Under the pieces are notes generated by a model. That model was not told where the DNA came from. It searched no databases and was given only the letters and a program-made list of their open reading frames with translations. A program made the position numbers and the translations under genes. From Gari tellinella (lineage: Eukaryota; Mollusca; Bivalvia; Cardiida; Psammobiidae): DNA of 64,000 bases. Location: assembly GCA_922989275.2 (NCBI GenBank), contig OV277867.1, positions 41,530,070 to 41,594,069 of the forward strand, in the 5' to 3' direction. The stretch's first letter is position 1, and every line of letters begins with the position of its first letter. Shown in pieces: positions 56,601 to 63,420 of the stretch.

Positions 56601-59600
56601 TATAGGCGTTATTTTCAAACAGTGAACATGTGAATAGTACACTTGTCCTATGCAAATAGGGAAGACCCAGATCAGAGGGCTCCGAAAGGAGCCCTCTGAT
56701 CAGGGTCTTCACTGTTTGTCATAATGCCAAACATTGACAAAAACAACCCTTAAAAGTTAGAAATGGACTAGACTAAAATGGAAACTGGAATTGTCCATTT
56801 AAAGTTTCAGGGAGGAAAGAGTTAAGCATGCAAAAAAAAACCAGCCTGGCAAATCTATAGAAACCTCTTATTCAAATGCATCATCACCGTATCATCATGA
56901 CGTCATCTTGATGTCACAATGACGTCGTGATGACGTCGTCGTCATAACAACGTTTGTCTTATTAAGGACTAGTTCCTAAATTTAGAAAAGATCAAATGAT
57001 CACAGAGTTATGGGCAATGTTTAATTAACCGTATTTGACCTCTAATTAAATGACATTGACCTTTGTTGGGCATGACACAAATTGTACCAAGCTTAAGAGT
57101 TTTTTCAGTTGAGAAAATCTTCACATTCCATATAAAGTCTCTATCACATACAGTTCCAAAGTTATGACCAATGTGAAATTAACCTGGTTTTACCTCTAAA
57201 TGACCTCTAATTGACTCAAGTTGTACTGAGTTCAAGAGCTTCTTGAGGTGAGTACATATACAGTGGAGAATCTGTTATTCTTTCCCGTTTAAACGCAAAC
57301 GTACGCAAACGCAAAGCACTAAAACGTAGAAAAGAACAACTTTTGGACAATTCTGATAATTCATGTCTATCTTGGTGGCAACCAGTTTGGAGCCTGATCA
57401 GACGCCGGGTTACCCGGCGTCTGATCTGGCTCCAAACTGTTTGCATTGCAAATAATAGTTTTAGCGTAAACGCGTTTATTGGGAAAGAATAACAGATTCT
57501 CCACTGTACCAAGTATTAAGTCTCTTTCCTATGTAGTTCCATAGTTATGACCAAAGTTAAAGTTGTGGACAGACAGACAAACACACCAAAAACAATATGC
57601 CCGACTGTCGTGCGGGGCATAAAAATGGGAACGAAAAACGTGATTTTTTTCCTGTTACTTCCGCTAGAGTATCGATGTTGACCGGTATTAGCTTATGTTT
57701 CTCGTTCTCATTAGAGTTGTACTTCCTTAAGGAGAAAATTAGGGACTTTATGTTTTGGTTACTCCTTCTTACATGTATCTGGAGCACTCCAACTGATCAG
57801 AACAAAATAATTCCCGAAAGTATTACATGTGAGTAAGTCTTTCAATGGATACAAATCCCATGCTATTAGGTTTGAGCACAATTATGAGTCACTTTAAACA
57901 TGCATAGTGGGTTGTATATCAAATTCCCGCTTAATTACGATCACTCAAAATCAGACTCATTGCTTTAACCTATTGAGCACTAGCGACTAGTGTACTCGTA
58001 CTTAATAAACTGAGTACGTGTGGTGTGTCCAATGCAAACAGTGTAGACCTAAATCAGAGGGACTCTAAAGGAGTCATCTGACTAGAGTCCGCGCTGTTTG
58101 CCATTTTGAAATAAATTGTAAAATCATCAACACCAAAGAGTAAAAATGGAAAATACTTTATTAAAAATTGGAATTGTACACTGCCATGAATGAATGCGTT
58201 CCAGGCTGGTGCATGCTTAAAGCCAACTGAAAATAAGTCATAGACAAGAGAGTTCCAAAATGTGCGTTGTTTTATTTTCAGTTTGCTTTAGGCGCTTACC
58301 CGTCTCAAATACGGAAAAGAACGCCTTTGAGGGACCATATCTGCGGGGGATTACGGTTAAAACTAAATCGAATGGATCAGGTGGACATATAATGACAGTA
58401 TGATGTAACTAAAGTAAACGTTGGGTACAGTGGAGAATCTGTTATTCTTTCCCGTTTAAATGCAAACGTACGCAAACGCAAAGCACTAAAACGTAGAAAA
58501 GAACAACTTTTGGACAATTCTGATAATTCTTGTTTATCTTGGTGGCAAACAGTTTGGAGCCTGATCAGACGCCGGGTTACCCGGCGTCTGATCTGGCTCC
58601 AAACTGTTTGCACTGCAAATAATAGTTTTAGCGTAAACGCGTTTATTGGGAAAGAATAACAGATTCTCCACTGTAACAATCATTAGACACACACTGATAT
58701 GTCGAGGGTTGAACGTAAAGGATAACGTATGGATGCATTGTGGATTTATTTTCTCACTTCTTTCATCGTTTATAAACTACAGCAAAACACATCTACAACG
58801 ACCACTACATTATGCTACGTATTTTGTTTTTTAAGCCAGGTCACTGCTTATAGCAAGATGAAATTTAAACAGAAAGTTTCTTAATTTAGGAGCTTTCTGT
58901 TTTTACTTAAAGACAAATTACATGACCAAGCTTGGGTGGTAACACCTAGCACCTGGAAAGTTTGAGTCAAAGCATGGAGCCCATGCACTTACTCGGCTAG
59001 CGTCTAGGCAAAGAATCATTCAGGCGTCTCATGTGAGGCCCGCACCTAATATTTGATAGCTTGGTTAGTAAAACCCATTGAAAACCCTATTGAGATATAT
59101 TATGTAAGGGCCTCTATTCAAAGCTTCAGATGGCTGAGCCGTTACCTGAGCAATTTTCTCGTAATCGACCTGTATTTTCACACCAAGTGAGAACAATGAG
59201 GGGAGAATCGATGAAAGGACTGGCTTAATGTCTTTAAACCTAACTTTGAGATGTCGCCTAGTTTTCATACAATCAATTAGCCTTCTTTTAGTGGTCGTAA
59301 TAGAGGGGGTTACTGTAGATCTATATCATATAGCTGCCTATTGTTGGCTATTCTAAATACTTTATATTGTCTATTATAATGCATGTCTGTCTACATGTAT
59401 GTAATGCTAAGCTATGTTTCCCCTATAGAGTCTCTGATTCTCTTTTTGAAATGAAATTATCATTTAATTGGTCATGAATACTTATTTCATAACAGTGCAA
59501 TGGAACCTTTCATTGAGATGTTTTAGCATAGATGGATCAACATTGTTGGTAAATAATAACACAGTCGAAACTCGATAAGTCAAATTCGCTTATGTTGAAC

Positions 59601-62600
59601 ATATCCGTATTTCAAAGTACAGTAAAACCCCTCTATAACAACCACTAGAGTGTGATCATTTATTAGGTTTTTCGACAGGTAACTGCTTAAAGCATGGTGA
59701 CAGTAAAACAGATAGATTTAGGAGCTTTCTGTTTTACTGTCACCTTTATTTAAGCTGTCACCTGTCATTTATACAATCAAATAGCCCTCGTTTTAGTGGC
59801 CGTTATAGAGAGGTTTTACTGTAAAACGTTCTTTAAAAATGTTGCCAATTCACGTTTCAGCTTGGAAATAGGAGTGAGTTCGACTTAAGTGACTTGGAGT
59901 TATTGAGGATGGAATGTGGGTTCCTGATGATAAATGAAAAGGGTACCTATTATGGCAATGTGTTTAGTATAAGTAGAATGCCTCTGCATCTAGCCAACAG
60001 GAGAGAGCCCATAGCCCAACTAAACCACCAAGCTCTAGCTATAGAATAACTACAAAGGTGGTGCTTTCTTGTGTGTTTTGGGGTTTTTTGTTTGTTTTAA
60101 TCGAATTAAGTCTTAAGCACATAAACCTAAAATATATGGCCATATAATTTCATAAGAATAGGTAACTTACGATTCACTATAAGTTTGCATGATGCAGATA
60201 TATTTTGAGTCTCTTTGCAGGCCTCAGTGTTATAAAAAAATGTATGAGTTGAATCTGAGGTCGGTCTCAAATATTTGACTGGTTAGTTTTGAGGCAAACG
60301 CTCAAATCTGATCTATCAAATGCTTGAGAACGATCTCAGATTGATCATTCAACTCAAACTCTTTATAACCTTGAATCAGGCGTGTCTCAAAAACTCGAAC
60401 CGGCACGAGTGACTCGATAACTTGAACTTGCAGGTGTGCCTAGATAATTCTAGCTCTTATTTTAAAACTGAGTTGACATGCTATATCTCAAAAGCATAGA
60501 AGACTAGCTGGCTAATGTTACGATTTAAACCCTTTCATGATCAAATTATTCGGGAGATGTTTACCCCTTGACCGCTTTATTGTCTCTTGCTTCAGTATAG
60601 TTGTTTGCAAGACACGTTTCAAAGTTAAATTTAAGGTTGTATGAATTAATAAATATCGATAAGAGTGTCAAACAGTATGGTTCCTGATCAGACACCGCGT
60701 TACGGCGGAACGGATCAGGACACAAACTGTCTGAAAAACACGATTTCATGCGTCATTGAGAGTGAAAGGATTGAAATGTATATATAGCTGCACTAAATTT
60801 GAATTTTAAAGTACGAGTTAGTGCGACACATAATGAGTTTGGCGGGAAAAAAATAAATGTTCTAGATCTATTTATTTAAGAATCGGGTGGTATAGCTATG
60901 TATTTGGTGGTAAAGTGAAAGAAATTAAATCTAATGCAACCGGTCTACACTAGGCTAGAGTAGGTTGTCTGCATAGTTACCTGGTGGCGCTGCGTCCCCT
61001 ACAGGATTATAATAACACACATGTGAAAAATGTGAAGAAAATGTGAAAGAAGAGTTAAAAAAGCTAGATATATCGTAAACATGTTTTGTAAATACATACA
61101 GATTGTATTATCTTATATATTAATACTACAGTGACAGAGTGGCTTATGATCAAGCATGTTTCATACTTTACATGCAAAAAACAGTAATGTTGCATTCAAA
61201 ATTGTGTGTAAAATCGATATATCTTAATATTAGTGACTGCTTAACACAGTACAATACAACTTATGACCGGCATACATTTTTCCTTAGAAGGATTTCAACT
61301 ACAGTAAAACCTCTCTATTACGACCACTAAATTATGTTAATTATTAGGGTGTTTACGATAGGTTACCGCTTAAAGCAAGGTGACAGTGAAACAGAAAGCT
61401 CCTATAGGAGCTTTCTGTTTTACTGTCACCTTGCTTTGAGCTTTCACCTGTCTATTATACACTCAATTAGCCTTCGATTTAGTGGTCGTAATAGCGAGGT
61501 TTTACTGTACATGTATCTTTTGGGCGGTAGCTTATTACAAGTTTGACTGTATATGAGCATTCCTTAATGTACTCTTACGTTTTCACATACATGTATCCGT
61601 ATGTTTTGACCACTCGTAAGAGGTATTTCTTTGAGACACAATAACTGTGGGCAGATGTCAAAAACAAAAACATATTGGACATGTTTAGTTTATTGCCCTC
61701 TCACAAAGAGCCCGGGTCAGAGACACACATGTGTTGCTTTTCAATGCAAGTCACACAGTGTAAAACGTATACTGGCCATGTTAGTTAGTTTAATACATAT
61801 TGATCGAAAATAATACGTATCATTAAAACGGTAAAACCCTATGCTTGTTCATAAATCACTCGCTAATACCACTATATACCACAATCCTATGAGTCGTGTC
61901 ATCAGAAAACCAGTCTTAACTGCATTTGCAAAACAGTGTAGACAAATCCTAACATTTATCCCAGTTTCGATGTCAAATCAAGATCAAAACTGGCAAACAA
62001 GTAACAGGGCTGCCATTTCTCCGGATTTTTCCTAAATCTCCGGATTTTTTCCGAGTTCATGGTAGCTTAAAGCAGGCTGAAAGTAAAGCAGAATGCGCCT
62101 TAAGGCGCAGTCTGCTTTACTTACAGCCTGCTTTAAGTAGTCGCATGTCAACAAAACCAGAAAAAGGCTATGGGGTAAAGGTACGATTCGTAAATTCGCA
62201 CTTGAAAAATGCAAATTTGGAAATCTTAGGATTTTTCATGTCAACTTATGGCAGCCCTGAAGTAAGGTAACTAAATTCTGTAGATCTACTAGTGAATAGC
62301 CAAGACGCCGACCAGACGCCGCGTGTCTGACGCAATGCTTGCGAAAGGATATAATTATGTATAACAGTTTACGATGCAATAAAATTAATTTTCCCAAGGT
62401 ACATGTACGACTCATAGTCAGTCAAATCTTGTAAATGTATGGGACATGCAATAATTTGATGCAGGAACAGGTAATGCCGAAGAGCTTTCTGCATTACGTA
62501 TGTCCCCCATTATTCAGCATATGTTTTAGAAACCCCTGAACTGTTTTAACCTTTTCACTCTAAATGAGGCCTTAAAGCGCGTTTGCAAACAGTTTGGGCC

Positions 62601-63223
62601 CTGATCAGACGCCGCGTAATGCGGCGTCTGATCGGGACCCTAACTGTTTGACACTATTATCGATAATTATTAAGTCATACAACCTTAAATCTAACTTTGA
62701 AACGTGTCTTAAAGACAACAATACTGAAGCAGATGACAATACAGCGGTGAAGGGGTAAAAATATCCTGAATAATTTTATCATGAAGGGGTGGTCGCTCAA
62801 TACAACTTACAAGTAAGATCATAATGTACAAGAGCTCCGACAAGTCGACCCATTATACATGTATACAAACCAGAAAAAGTCTATAAGCCCTTCTTCTGCC
62901 ATTCGGGTTAAGGCTGATATTTAAGAATTGTTTAGATCCAGACCTGGCACCAAGATATTGATCCAATCAATTTTACAAATGCCATTAAGTTTTCTTCCAT
63001 TAATTATATTTAATAACATTCTAAAAGTGTGCAGAGAGCAATTTTGATGCAGAATAATATTGTAACAGGAGAAAAGATAATAACAGTTAAAGTAGATCTA
63101 ACCCTAATAACGTAAAGATTGTTTCTATTTATAGATCTATACGTCACTTTTAATCAGTGAACACTCTTCATAAGACGTTGAAATCTAGTATAAAATTCTA
63201 TAATATACTTACTTGTGACTCAT
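35687..63223 (-). CDS. Tektin (tektin-3 / tektin-A type), complete gene, with alternative exon 4
   Basis: Coding exons in transcript order: 63213-63223, 53641-53814, 49005-49183, then one of 46511-46596 or 44968-45053, 40154-40291, 39361-39431, 38551-38694, 37803-38025, 37017-37171, 35687-35918. All junctions are GT..AG and phases match, giving 470 residues. Tektins are coiled-coil proteins that polymerise along the A-tubule inside ciliary and flagellar doublets. Visible family marks: SERSFGERLRADAW-type start of the tektin domain, KKLGERVYDIAFWKSEL, REKRHGIDLVNDDVEKSLGREVDVIKK, PESWARYTQENIARSQ, ANDMWNMFNNVN, then RTRRINVELCND (the tektin nonapeptide, normally RPNVELCRD) and LEHDISVKENSLRID. 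The tail CMGMRKGFP favours tektin-3/A over tektin-1, -2 or -4. The first 60 residues are the variable N-terminal extension. Start ATG at 63221-63223; exon 1 codes only MSH plus part of K. No ATG in the exon 2 frame competes. Confidence 0.9.
36042..36245 (-). mobile_element. Family A MITE in tektin intron, one side shortened
   Basis: TTAA at 36042-36045 and 36242-36245. Perfect centre AATGCGCCTTAAGGCGCATT. The segment after TTTACTTTCAGCC is missing. Confidence 0.75.
36644..36982 (+). mobile_element. Family B MITE in tektin intron, ending 35 bp from an exon
   Basis: Left tip TACAGCGTTCCCTCTCTACA and right tip GTAAAGAGGGAGCAGTGTTA. The left arm of the core palindrome is deleted. The next tektin exon ends at 37017. 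Confidence 0.75.
37180..37305. repeat. Tandem repeat of about 30 bp x4 beside a tektin acceptor
   Basis: ACATTTGTAACCAATTCTAA and variants, four imperfect copies, starting within 10 bp of the exon at 37017-37171 on its intron side. On the - strand this puts repeated TTAGAATTGGTTACAAATG in the acceptor region. Confidence 0.75.
37372..37575 (+). repeat. Family K MITE, diverged
   Basis: Starts AACCCATTTGCGCTAAATGG. Class-2 core ACAGTGTATACTCTGATCAG with a shortened right arm. Right end not clear. A family I fragment (CCCTTTCGCAGACAAAG) precedes it. Confidence 0.6.
38193..38421 (+). mobile_element. Family K MITE, TTAA-flanked
   Basis: TTAA at 38193-38196 and 38418-38421. Ends CCCATTTGTACCCA and TGGGCACAAATGGA are inverted repeats. 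67 bp class-2 palindrome at 38234-38300 (GTAAACAGTGTAGACTCTGA ...). Confidence 0.85.
38955..39110 (+). repeat. Decayed family C MITE
   Basis: Broken palindrome with GATCAGACGCCAAATAG and GGCCCCAAACTGCTTGC, followed by AAACACGTTTATTGGGGAAG. Confidence 0.6.
39194..39312. repeat. Family L hairpin
   Basis: GTTTGAGTTGAGATCGTTCT ... GCTTTTGCTAGCAAAAGC centre ... TTTGCGAACAATCACAAAGC. Same layout as 60230-60372. Ends TTTGAGTTGA / TCAACCCAAA. Confidence 0.65.
39533..39660 (+). repeat. 69 bp tandem duplication in tektin intron
   Basis: GTCAGCCTTGATGGTTGATA starts at 39533 and 39602, with nearly identical sequence in each copy. Recent. The second copy leads into a family G element. Confidence 0.85.
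39647..39852 (+). mobile_element. Family G MITE
   Basis: Left tip ACAGTTAAACCTCTATATTA and right side CAGTGGCCGTATTATGAGGG. Core GTGACTACTTAAAGCAAGAT ... with a shortened centre. Confidence 0.7.
39888..40131 (+). mobile_element. Family E MITE, near-intact, beside a tektin exon
   Basis: Ends GGGGCCCGTTTCATAAAACT and AGTTTTATGAAACGGGCCCC. Palindrome TGTGACATCTTTTTGGAATC ... centre CGTCTTTTCAAGATG. Lies 23 bp from the donor side of the exon at 40154-40291. Confidence 0.88.
40388..40749 (-). mobile_element. Family B MITE, near full length
   Basis: Ends TACAGCGCTCCCTCTCTACA and GAAGAGAGGGAGCACTGTA, TA-flanked, 362 bp. Palindrome at 40488-40552 (CAAACAGTTTGAATCCAGAT ..., centre GCGTGACGC). Long ORFs on both strands here are read through the repeat. 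Confidence 0.85.
40783..40998. repeat. Chimeric remnant: family I outer ends with family C interior
   Basis: Left side GGGTTAAACAGTATGAATCC and right side TAAGGCAGTGAAGGGGTAAA look like family I. The interior from about 40860 (TTGTTTGCCACCAAGATAAA ... AACAGATTCTCCACTGTA) is the right half of family C. Confidence 0.6.
41397..41594 (+). mobile_element. TTAA-type MITE with class-2 core
   Basis: Ends TTAACCTTCTGCACG and GTGTAGAAGGTTTA. Near-perfect palindrome at 41442-41511 with arms TTTAAACCTTGATGAGACGC-type and GAGTAACTC centre. Tips differ from family I, so a related family. Confidence 0.75.
41660..41910 (+). repeat. Decayed family C MITE
   Basis: CAACCAGTTTGGAGCCAGAT ... TTGCTCCAAACTGTTTTCC palindrome and a right side ending GGAAAGAATAACGTTGTCTC. 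Confidence 0.65.
42075..42324 (+). mobile_element. Family C MITE, intact, 250 bp
   Basis: Ends TACAGTGGAGAATCTGTTAT and AACAGATTCTCCACTGTA. Opposite orientation to 27574-27823. Class-2 palindrome, centre GGGTAACCC. Confidence 0.9.
42325..42865. other. Tektin intron, no feature seen
   Basis: AT-rich sequence with TATATGTATGTATTATTA and similar low-complexity pieces. No repeat family or exon recognised. Confidence 0.5.
42866..43116 (-). mobile_element. Family A MITE, full length, TTAA-flanked
   Basis: 251 bp. TTAA at 42866-42869 and 43113-43116. Centre AATGCGCCTATTGGCGCATT; right end AACAGGCTATGGGGTAATGGG. Confidence 0.85.
43260..43570 (+). repeat. Decayed family A MITE
   Basis: CATTCGGCTTTCAGTTAATA and TGCTAGAATATAGATAATAT with tail GGAGGAATAAATTAAAGGC. 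Core lost. Confidence 0.55.
43788..43982 (-). mobile_element. Family F MITE, TA-type
   Basis: Ends TACTGTTAAACTTCGATATC (tip damaged) and ATATCGAAGTTCGACTGTA. Centre AAAACGTGGCTTAGCCACGTTTT. ORF here is not a gene. Confidence 0.85.
44190..44960. other. Tektin intron, non-repetitive
   Basis: No repeat family or exon recognised. AT-rich. This is the intron sequence just downstream (- strand) of alternative exon 4b. Confidence 0.5.
44968..45053 (-). CDS. Tektin alternative exon 4b (86 nt)
   Basis: Reads (G)ERVYDIAFWKSELNMEINSLATEIQNLK. Acceptor TTTTCCTCAG, donor GTAATG. Enters in phase 1, leaves in phase 0. Same length and phases as 46511-46596, which encodes the same segment. This copy is closer to the usual tektin sequence (GERVYDI). 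Confidence 0.88.
45545..45733 (+). mobile_element. Family D MITE, intact
   Basis: 189 bp. Terminal repeats GGGCTCCAGATAAG and CTTATCTGGAGCCC. Near-perfect central palindrome: CACTACTCATTAGAATCGTC pairs with its complement around TCTTCGAGA. Confidence 0.88.
45834..46336 (-). mobile_element. Family C MITE carrying a nested family H MITE
   Basis: Outer C ends TACAGTGGAGAATACGTTAC and TGTTTTCTCCACTGTA. The C sequence is broken inside CCCGTTTAAACGCAAACG, at its TTAA, by the element at 45869-46119. Outer class-2 palindrome at about 46203-46272. Confidence 0.85.
45869..46119 (+). mobile_element. Family H MITE nested in family C
   Basis: TTAA at 45869-45872 and 46116-46119; 251 bp, the same length as 56575-56825. 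Tips CTCTTTCCTCCC and GGGCTCAAAGGG. Palindrome at about 45973-46042, centre GGCTCCTTTCGGAGCC. Confidence 0.88.
46511..46596 (-). CDS. Tektin alternative exon 4a (86 nt)
   Basis: Reads (V)ERVQDIAFWKSELINETHSIESETGNLE. Acceptor TTTTTTTACAG, donor GTACTC. Same 86 nt length and phases as 44968-45053. It keeps ERV.DIAFWKSEL and diverges afterwards. Because 86 is not a multiple of 3, using both copies or neither would shift the frame, so one must be chosen. Confidence 0.85.
46880..47310. repeat. Two adjacent, diverged family H elements
   Basis: First 46880-47095: TTAACTCATTCGCCCCTGAA ... GGTTGAATAAGTTAA. Second 47092-47310: class-2 core GCAAACAGTGCATATCC ... GGGTCTGCACTGTTTG. They appear to share the TTAA at about 47092. 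Confidence 0.65.
47466..47662 (+). mobile_element. Family F MITE, TA-flanked
   Basis: Ends TACAGTCGAACTTCGATATC and ATATCGAAGTTCAACTGTA. Centre CAACGTGGCATAGCCACG. Overlapping ORFs on both strands are by-products. Confidence 0.88.
48160..48845 (+). repeat. Family P dispersed repeat without inserts
   Basis: Runs from CAAGAACGGTGTCACAGTAA to ACAATATGCCCCCGACTAGG. Same family as 56445-57600, and serves as an empty-site comparison for the two MITEs inserted there. GACAGACAGACC precedes the end. Confidence 0.75.
49254..49617 (-). mobile_element. Family B MITE beside tektin exon 3
   Basis: 364 bp, ends TACAGCGATCCCTCTCTTCA and TAGGGAGGGAGCACTGTA. Palindrome at 49354-49420 (GCAAACAGCTTGAATCC ...). 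Begins about 70 bp upstream (- strand) of exon 3's acceptor. Confidence 0.85.
49645..49890 (-). repeat. Decayed family C MITE
   Basis: ACAGAGGAGAAGACATTATT at the left and AACAACGCCTTCTCCACTG at the right. The left arm of the core is lost; GGATCTGGCTCAAAGCAGTT remains. Confidence 0.65.
50217..50475 (+). mobile_element. Family C MITE, diverged
   Basis: Ends TACAGTGGAGAAAAAGGTCA and GTCTTCTCTTCTGTA. Palindrome at 50288-50354 with decayed right arm (GGTTTATGTTCAGG). Confidence 0.75.
50480..52210. other. Tektin intron, no exon seen
   Basis: Mostly unique, AT-rich. A decayed dispersed repeat lies at about 51640-52060 (GCAGTGACTTGAAAATGGTA; CAAGAACAGTGTCCCAGTAA as in family P). Several ORFs of 60-105 codons have no recognisable domain and are not taken as genes. 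Confidence 0.5.
52213..52421 (+). mobile_element. Family G MITE
   Basis: Ends TACAGTAAAACCTCTCTATT and AATAGAGAGCTTTTACTGTA, TA-flanked. Core palindrome TGACTGTTTAAAGGAATGTG ... with centre GGCTCCTGTAGGAG. Confidence 0.85.
52525..53365. other. Tektin intron with one decayed hairpin
   Basis: A decayed class-2 core at about 52530-52610 (CAGATAAGACACCGAGTTAC) and a weak one near 53000. Otherwise no feature recognised. Confidence 0.5.
53366..53530 (+). repeat. Family I MITE, core lost
   Basis: TTAACCCTTTCATTCTCAAT at the left and GGCGGTGAAGGGATAAAA at the right, with TATTGTAGACAAC inside. Only a stub of the class-2 palindrome (GCAAACAGGATCAAAAC). Confidence 0.65.
53837..54086 (-). mobile_element. 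Family C MITE, 250 bp, 23 bp from tektin exon 2
   Basis: Ends TACAGTGAAGAAAACGTTAT and CGAGTTCTCCGCTGTA. Palindrome centre GGGTTACCC. On the - strand the element ends just before the acceptor of exon 2 (53641-53814), so its tip lies in the branch-point/pyrimidine region. Confidence 0.85.
54769..54981 (+). mobile_element. Family I MITE, intact, TTAA-flanked
   Basis: 213 bp. Tips CCCTTATCCTGCGGTGATG and CGACCAGCAGGCAAAGGG. Near-perfect palindrome at 54873-54943 with centre GCGTTACGC. A second, partial class-2 core lies just before it at about 54692-54755. Confidence 0.85.
55240..55441. repeat. Inverted repeat of about 200 bp
   Basis: AATGTCCTCAAAATGGCTGCC on the left pairs with GGCGGCCATTTTAAGGACATT on the right. 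Interior not palindromic. Family unknown. Confidence 0.6.
55690..55800 (+). repeat. Partial family I MITE
   Basis: AAACCCTTCACTGCCTTACC followed by the class-2 palindrome GCATCCTGATCAGACACTGC ..., centre GCGTAATGCG. Right end missing. Confidence 0.65.
55803..55999 (-). mobile_element. Family F MITE, diverged
   Basis: Ends TACAGTCGAAACTCGATTAT and GTATCGAGTTTAGACCGTA. Centre AAAACGTGGCTTAGCTACGTTTT. TA-flanked. Confidence 0.8.
56575..56825 (-). mobile_element. Family H MITE in family P
   Basis: 251 bp including TTAA at both ends (56575-56578, 56822-56825). Host before: GAAAAGGTTTAA; the empty copy near 48290 reads GAAAAGGTTTAACC. Palindrome at 56652-56720. Confidence 0.9.
57259..57508 (-). 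mobile_element. Family C MITE in family P, 250 bp
   Basis: Flanked by TA. Host before: GGTGAGTACATA; after: CCAAGTATTAAGTC. The empty copy near 48722 reads ACACATACCAAATATAAAG, so insertion duplicated a TA. Confidence 0.92.
57966..58320. repeat. Decayed family H element followed by an A/G-type hairpin
   Basis: H: core GCAAACAGTGTAGACC ... TCCGCGCTGTTTGCC at about 58036-58102. Then GCTTAAAGCCAACTGAAAAT ... ATTTTCAGTTTGCTTTAGGC at about 58214-58296. Confidence 0.6.
58426..58675 (-). mobile_element. Family C MITE, intact, 250 bp
   Basis: Ends TACAGTGGAGAATCTGTTAT and AACAGATTCTCCACTGTA. Almost identical to 57259-57508. Confidence 0.92.
58779..59318 (+). repeat. Family G MITE split by about 340 bp of other sequence
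   Basis: Left part ACTACAGCAAAACACATCTA ... core GCTTATAGCAAGATGA; right part GTGGTCGTAATAGAGGGGGT with TACTGTA. The insert has no recognised ends. Confidence 0.6.
59571..59910 (+). mobile_element. Family F MITE carrying a nested family G MITE
   Basis: F: ACAGTCGAAACTCGATAAGT ... AACATATCCGTATTTCAAAG, then after the insert AAACGTTCTTTAAAAATG and GTGAGTTCGACTTAAGTGAC. The right end is decayed. Confidence 0.75.
59618..59823 (+). mobile_element. Family G MITE nested in family F
   Basis: TACAGTAAAACCCCTCTATA ... TATAGAGAGGTTTTACTGTA, inserted at the TA of the F sequence CAAAGTTAAAACG. Palindrome CTGCTTAAAGCATGGTGACA .... Confidence 0.88.
60230..60372. repeat. Family L hairpin
   Basis: TATGAGTTGAATCTGAGGTC ... 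TTTGAGGCAAACGCTCAAAT ... GAACGATCTCAGATTGATCA. Same layout as 39194-39312; a half copy lies near 11130-11210. Confidence 0.7.
60373..61295. other. Tektin intron 1 sequence with one family I remnant
   Basis: Family I at about 60554-60775: TTTACCCCTTGACCGCTTTA, palindrome with GACACCGCGTTACGGCGG, end GAGAGTGAAAGGATTGAA. Elsewhere unique AT-rich sequence. Confidence 0.55.
61300..61509 (+). mobile_element. Family G MITE, intact
   Basis: 210 bp. Ends TACAGTAAAACCTCTCTATT and AATAGCGAGGTTTTACTGTA. Near-perfect palindrome with centre AGCTCCTATAGGAGCT. Confidence 0.88.
62005..62259. mobile_element. Family N MITE (CAGGGCTGCCAT ends) with a nested family A remnant
   Basis: Perfect 12 bp inverted ends CAGGGCTGCCAT and ATGGCAGCCCTG. 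AAGTAA precedes the left end and follows the right end, a possible 6 bp target duplication. Within it, 62059-62183 is a family A piece (centre AATGCGCCTTAAGGCGCA). Confidence 0.75.
62549..62759 (+). mobile_element. Family I MITE
   Basis: Ends TTTTAACCTTTTCACTC and ACAGCGGTGAAGGGGTAAAA. Class-2 palindrome at 62583-62650, arms GGGCCCTGATCAGACGCCG and its near-complement. Confidence 0.8.
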
Positions 63224-63420
63224 GATTCCGCAAGGGACACTGACCCTGGTTGGTACGTACAAACGAGAAGATTTAATCCGCTTTTCTAAACACAAGGATT
63301 CCTCACGTTCAACAATCACAGTATGGACGACGTTGGCTCGTTGCTGTATCCTAGTAACCGTCACGTGACTCGCTGAACTTCCGGCTCGACGTGCTGCGAA
63401 ACGAAAGTAAACGATTAACG
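63224..63420 (-). promoter_or_regulatory. Probable tektin 5' UTR and promoter region
   Basis: The sequence upstream of the tektin ATG is less AT-rich than the introns and free of repeats. It contains a repeated GTAACC/GGTTAC-type pair near 63355 (CTAGTAACCGTCACG), of the sort seen in RFX (X-box) sites of ciliary genes, but a full X-box was not proved by eye. No TATA box seen. Confidence 0.3.

Larger units (their letters stand above)
56445..57610 (+). repeat. Family P repeat with two nested MITEs
   Basis: CAACAAGAACGGCACCACAG at the left and CAATATGCCCGACTGTCGTG at the right. Interrupted at 56575 (family H) and 57259 (family C). The copy at 48160-48845 shows the uninterrupted sequence. Confidence 0.8.

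Noticed and set aside
307..62650. Hairpin cores as a CRISPR array or integron attC cassette array
   Set aside because: The host is eukaryotic, spacing is irregular, each hairpin sits within a MITE with its own ends, and no Cas or integrase genes occur.
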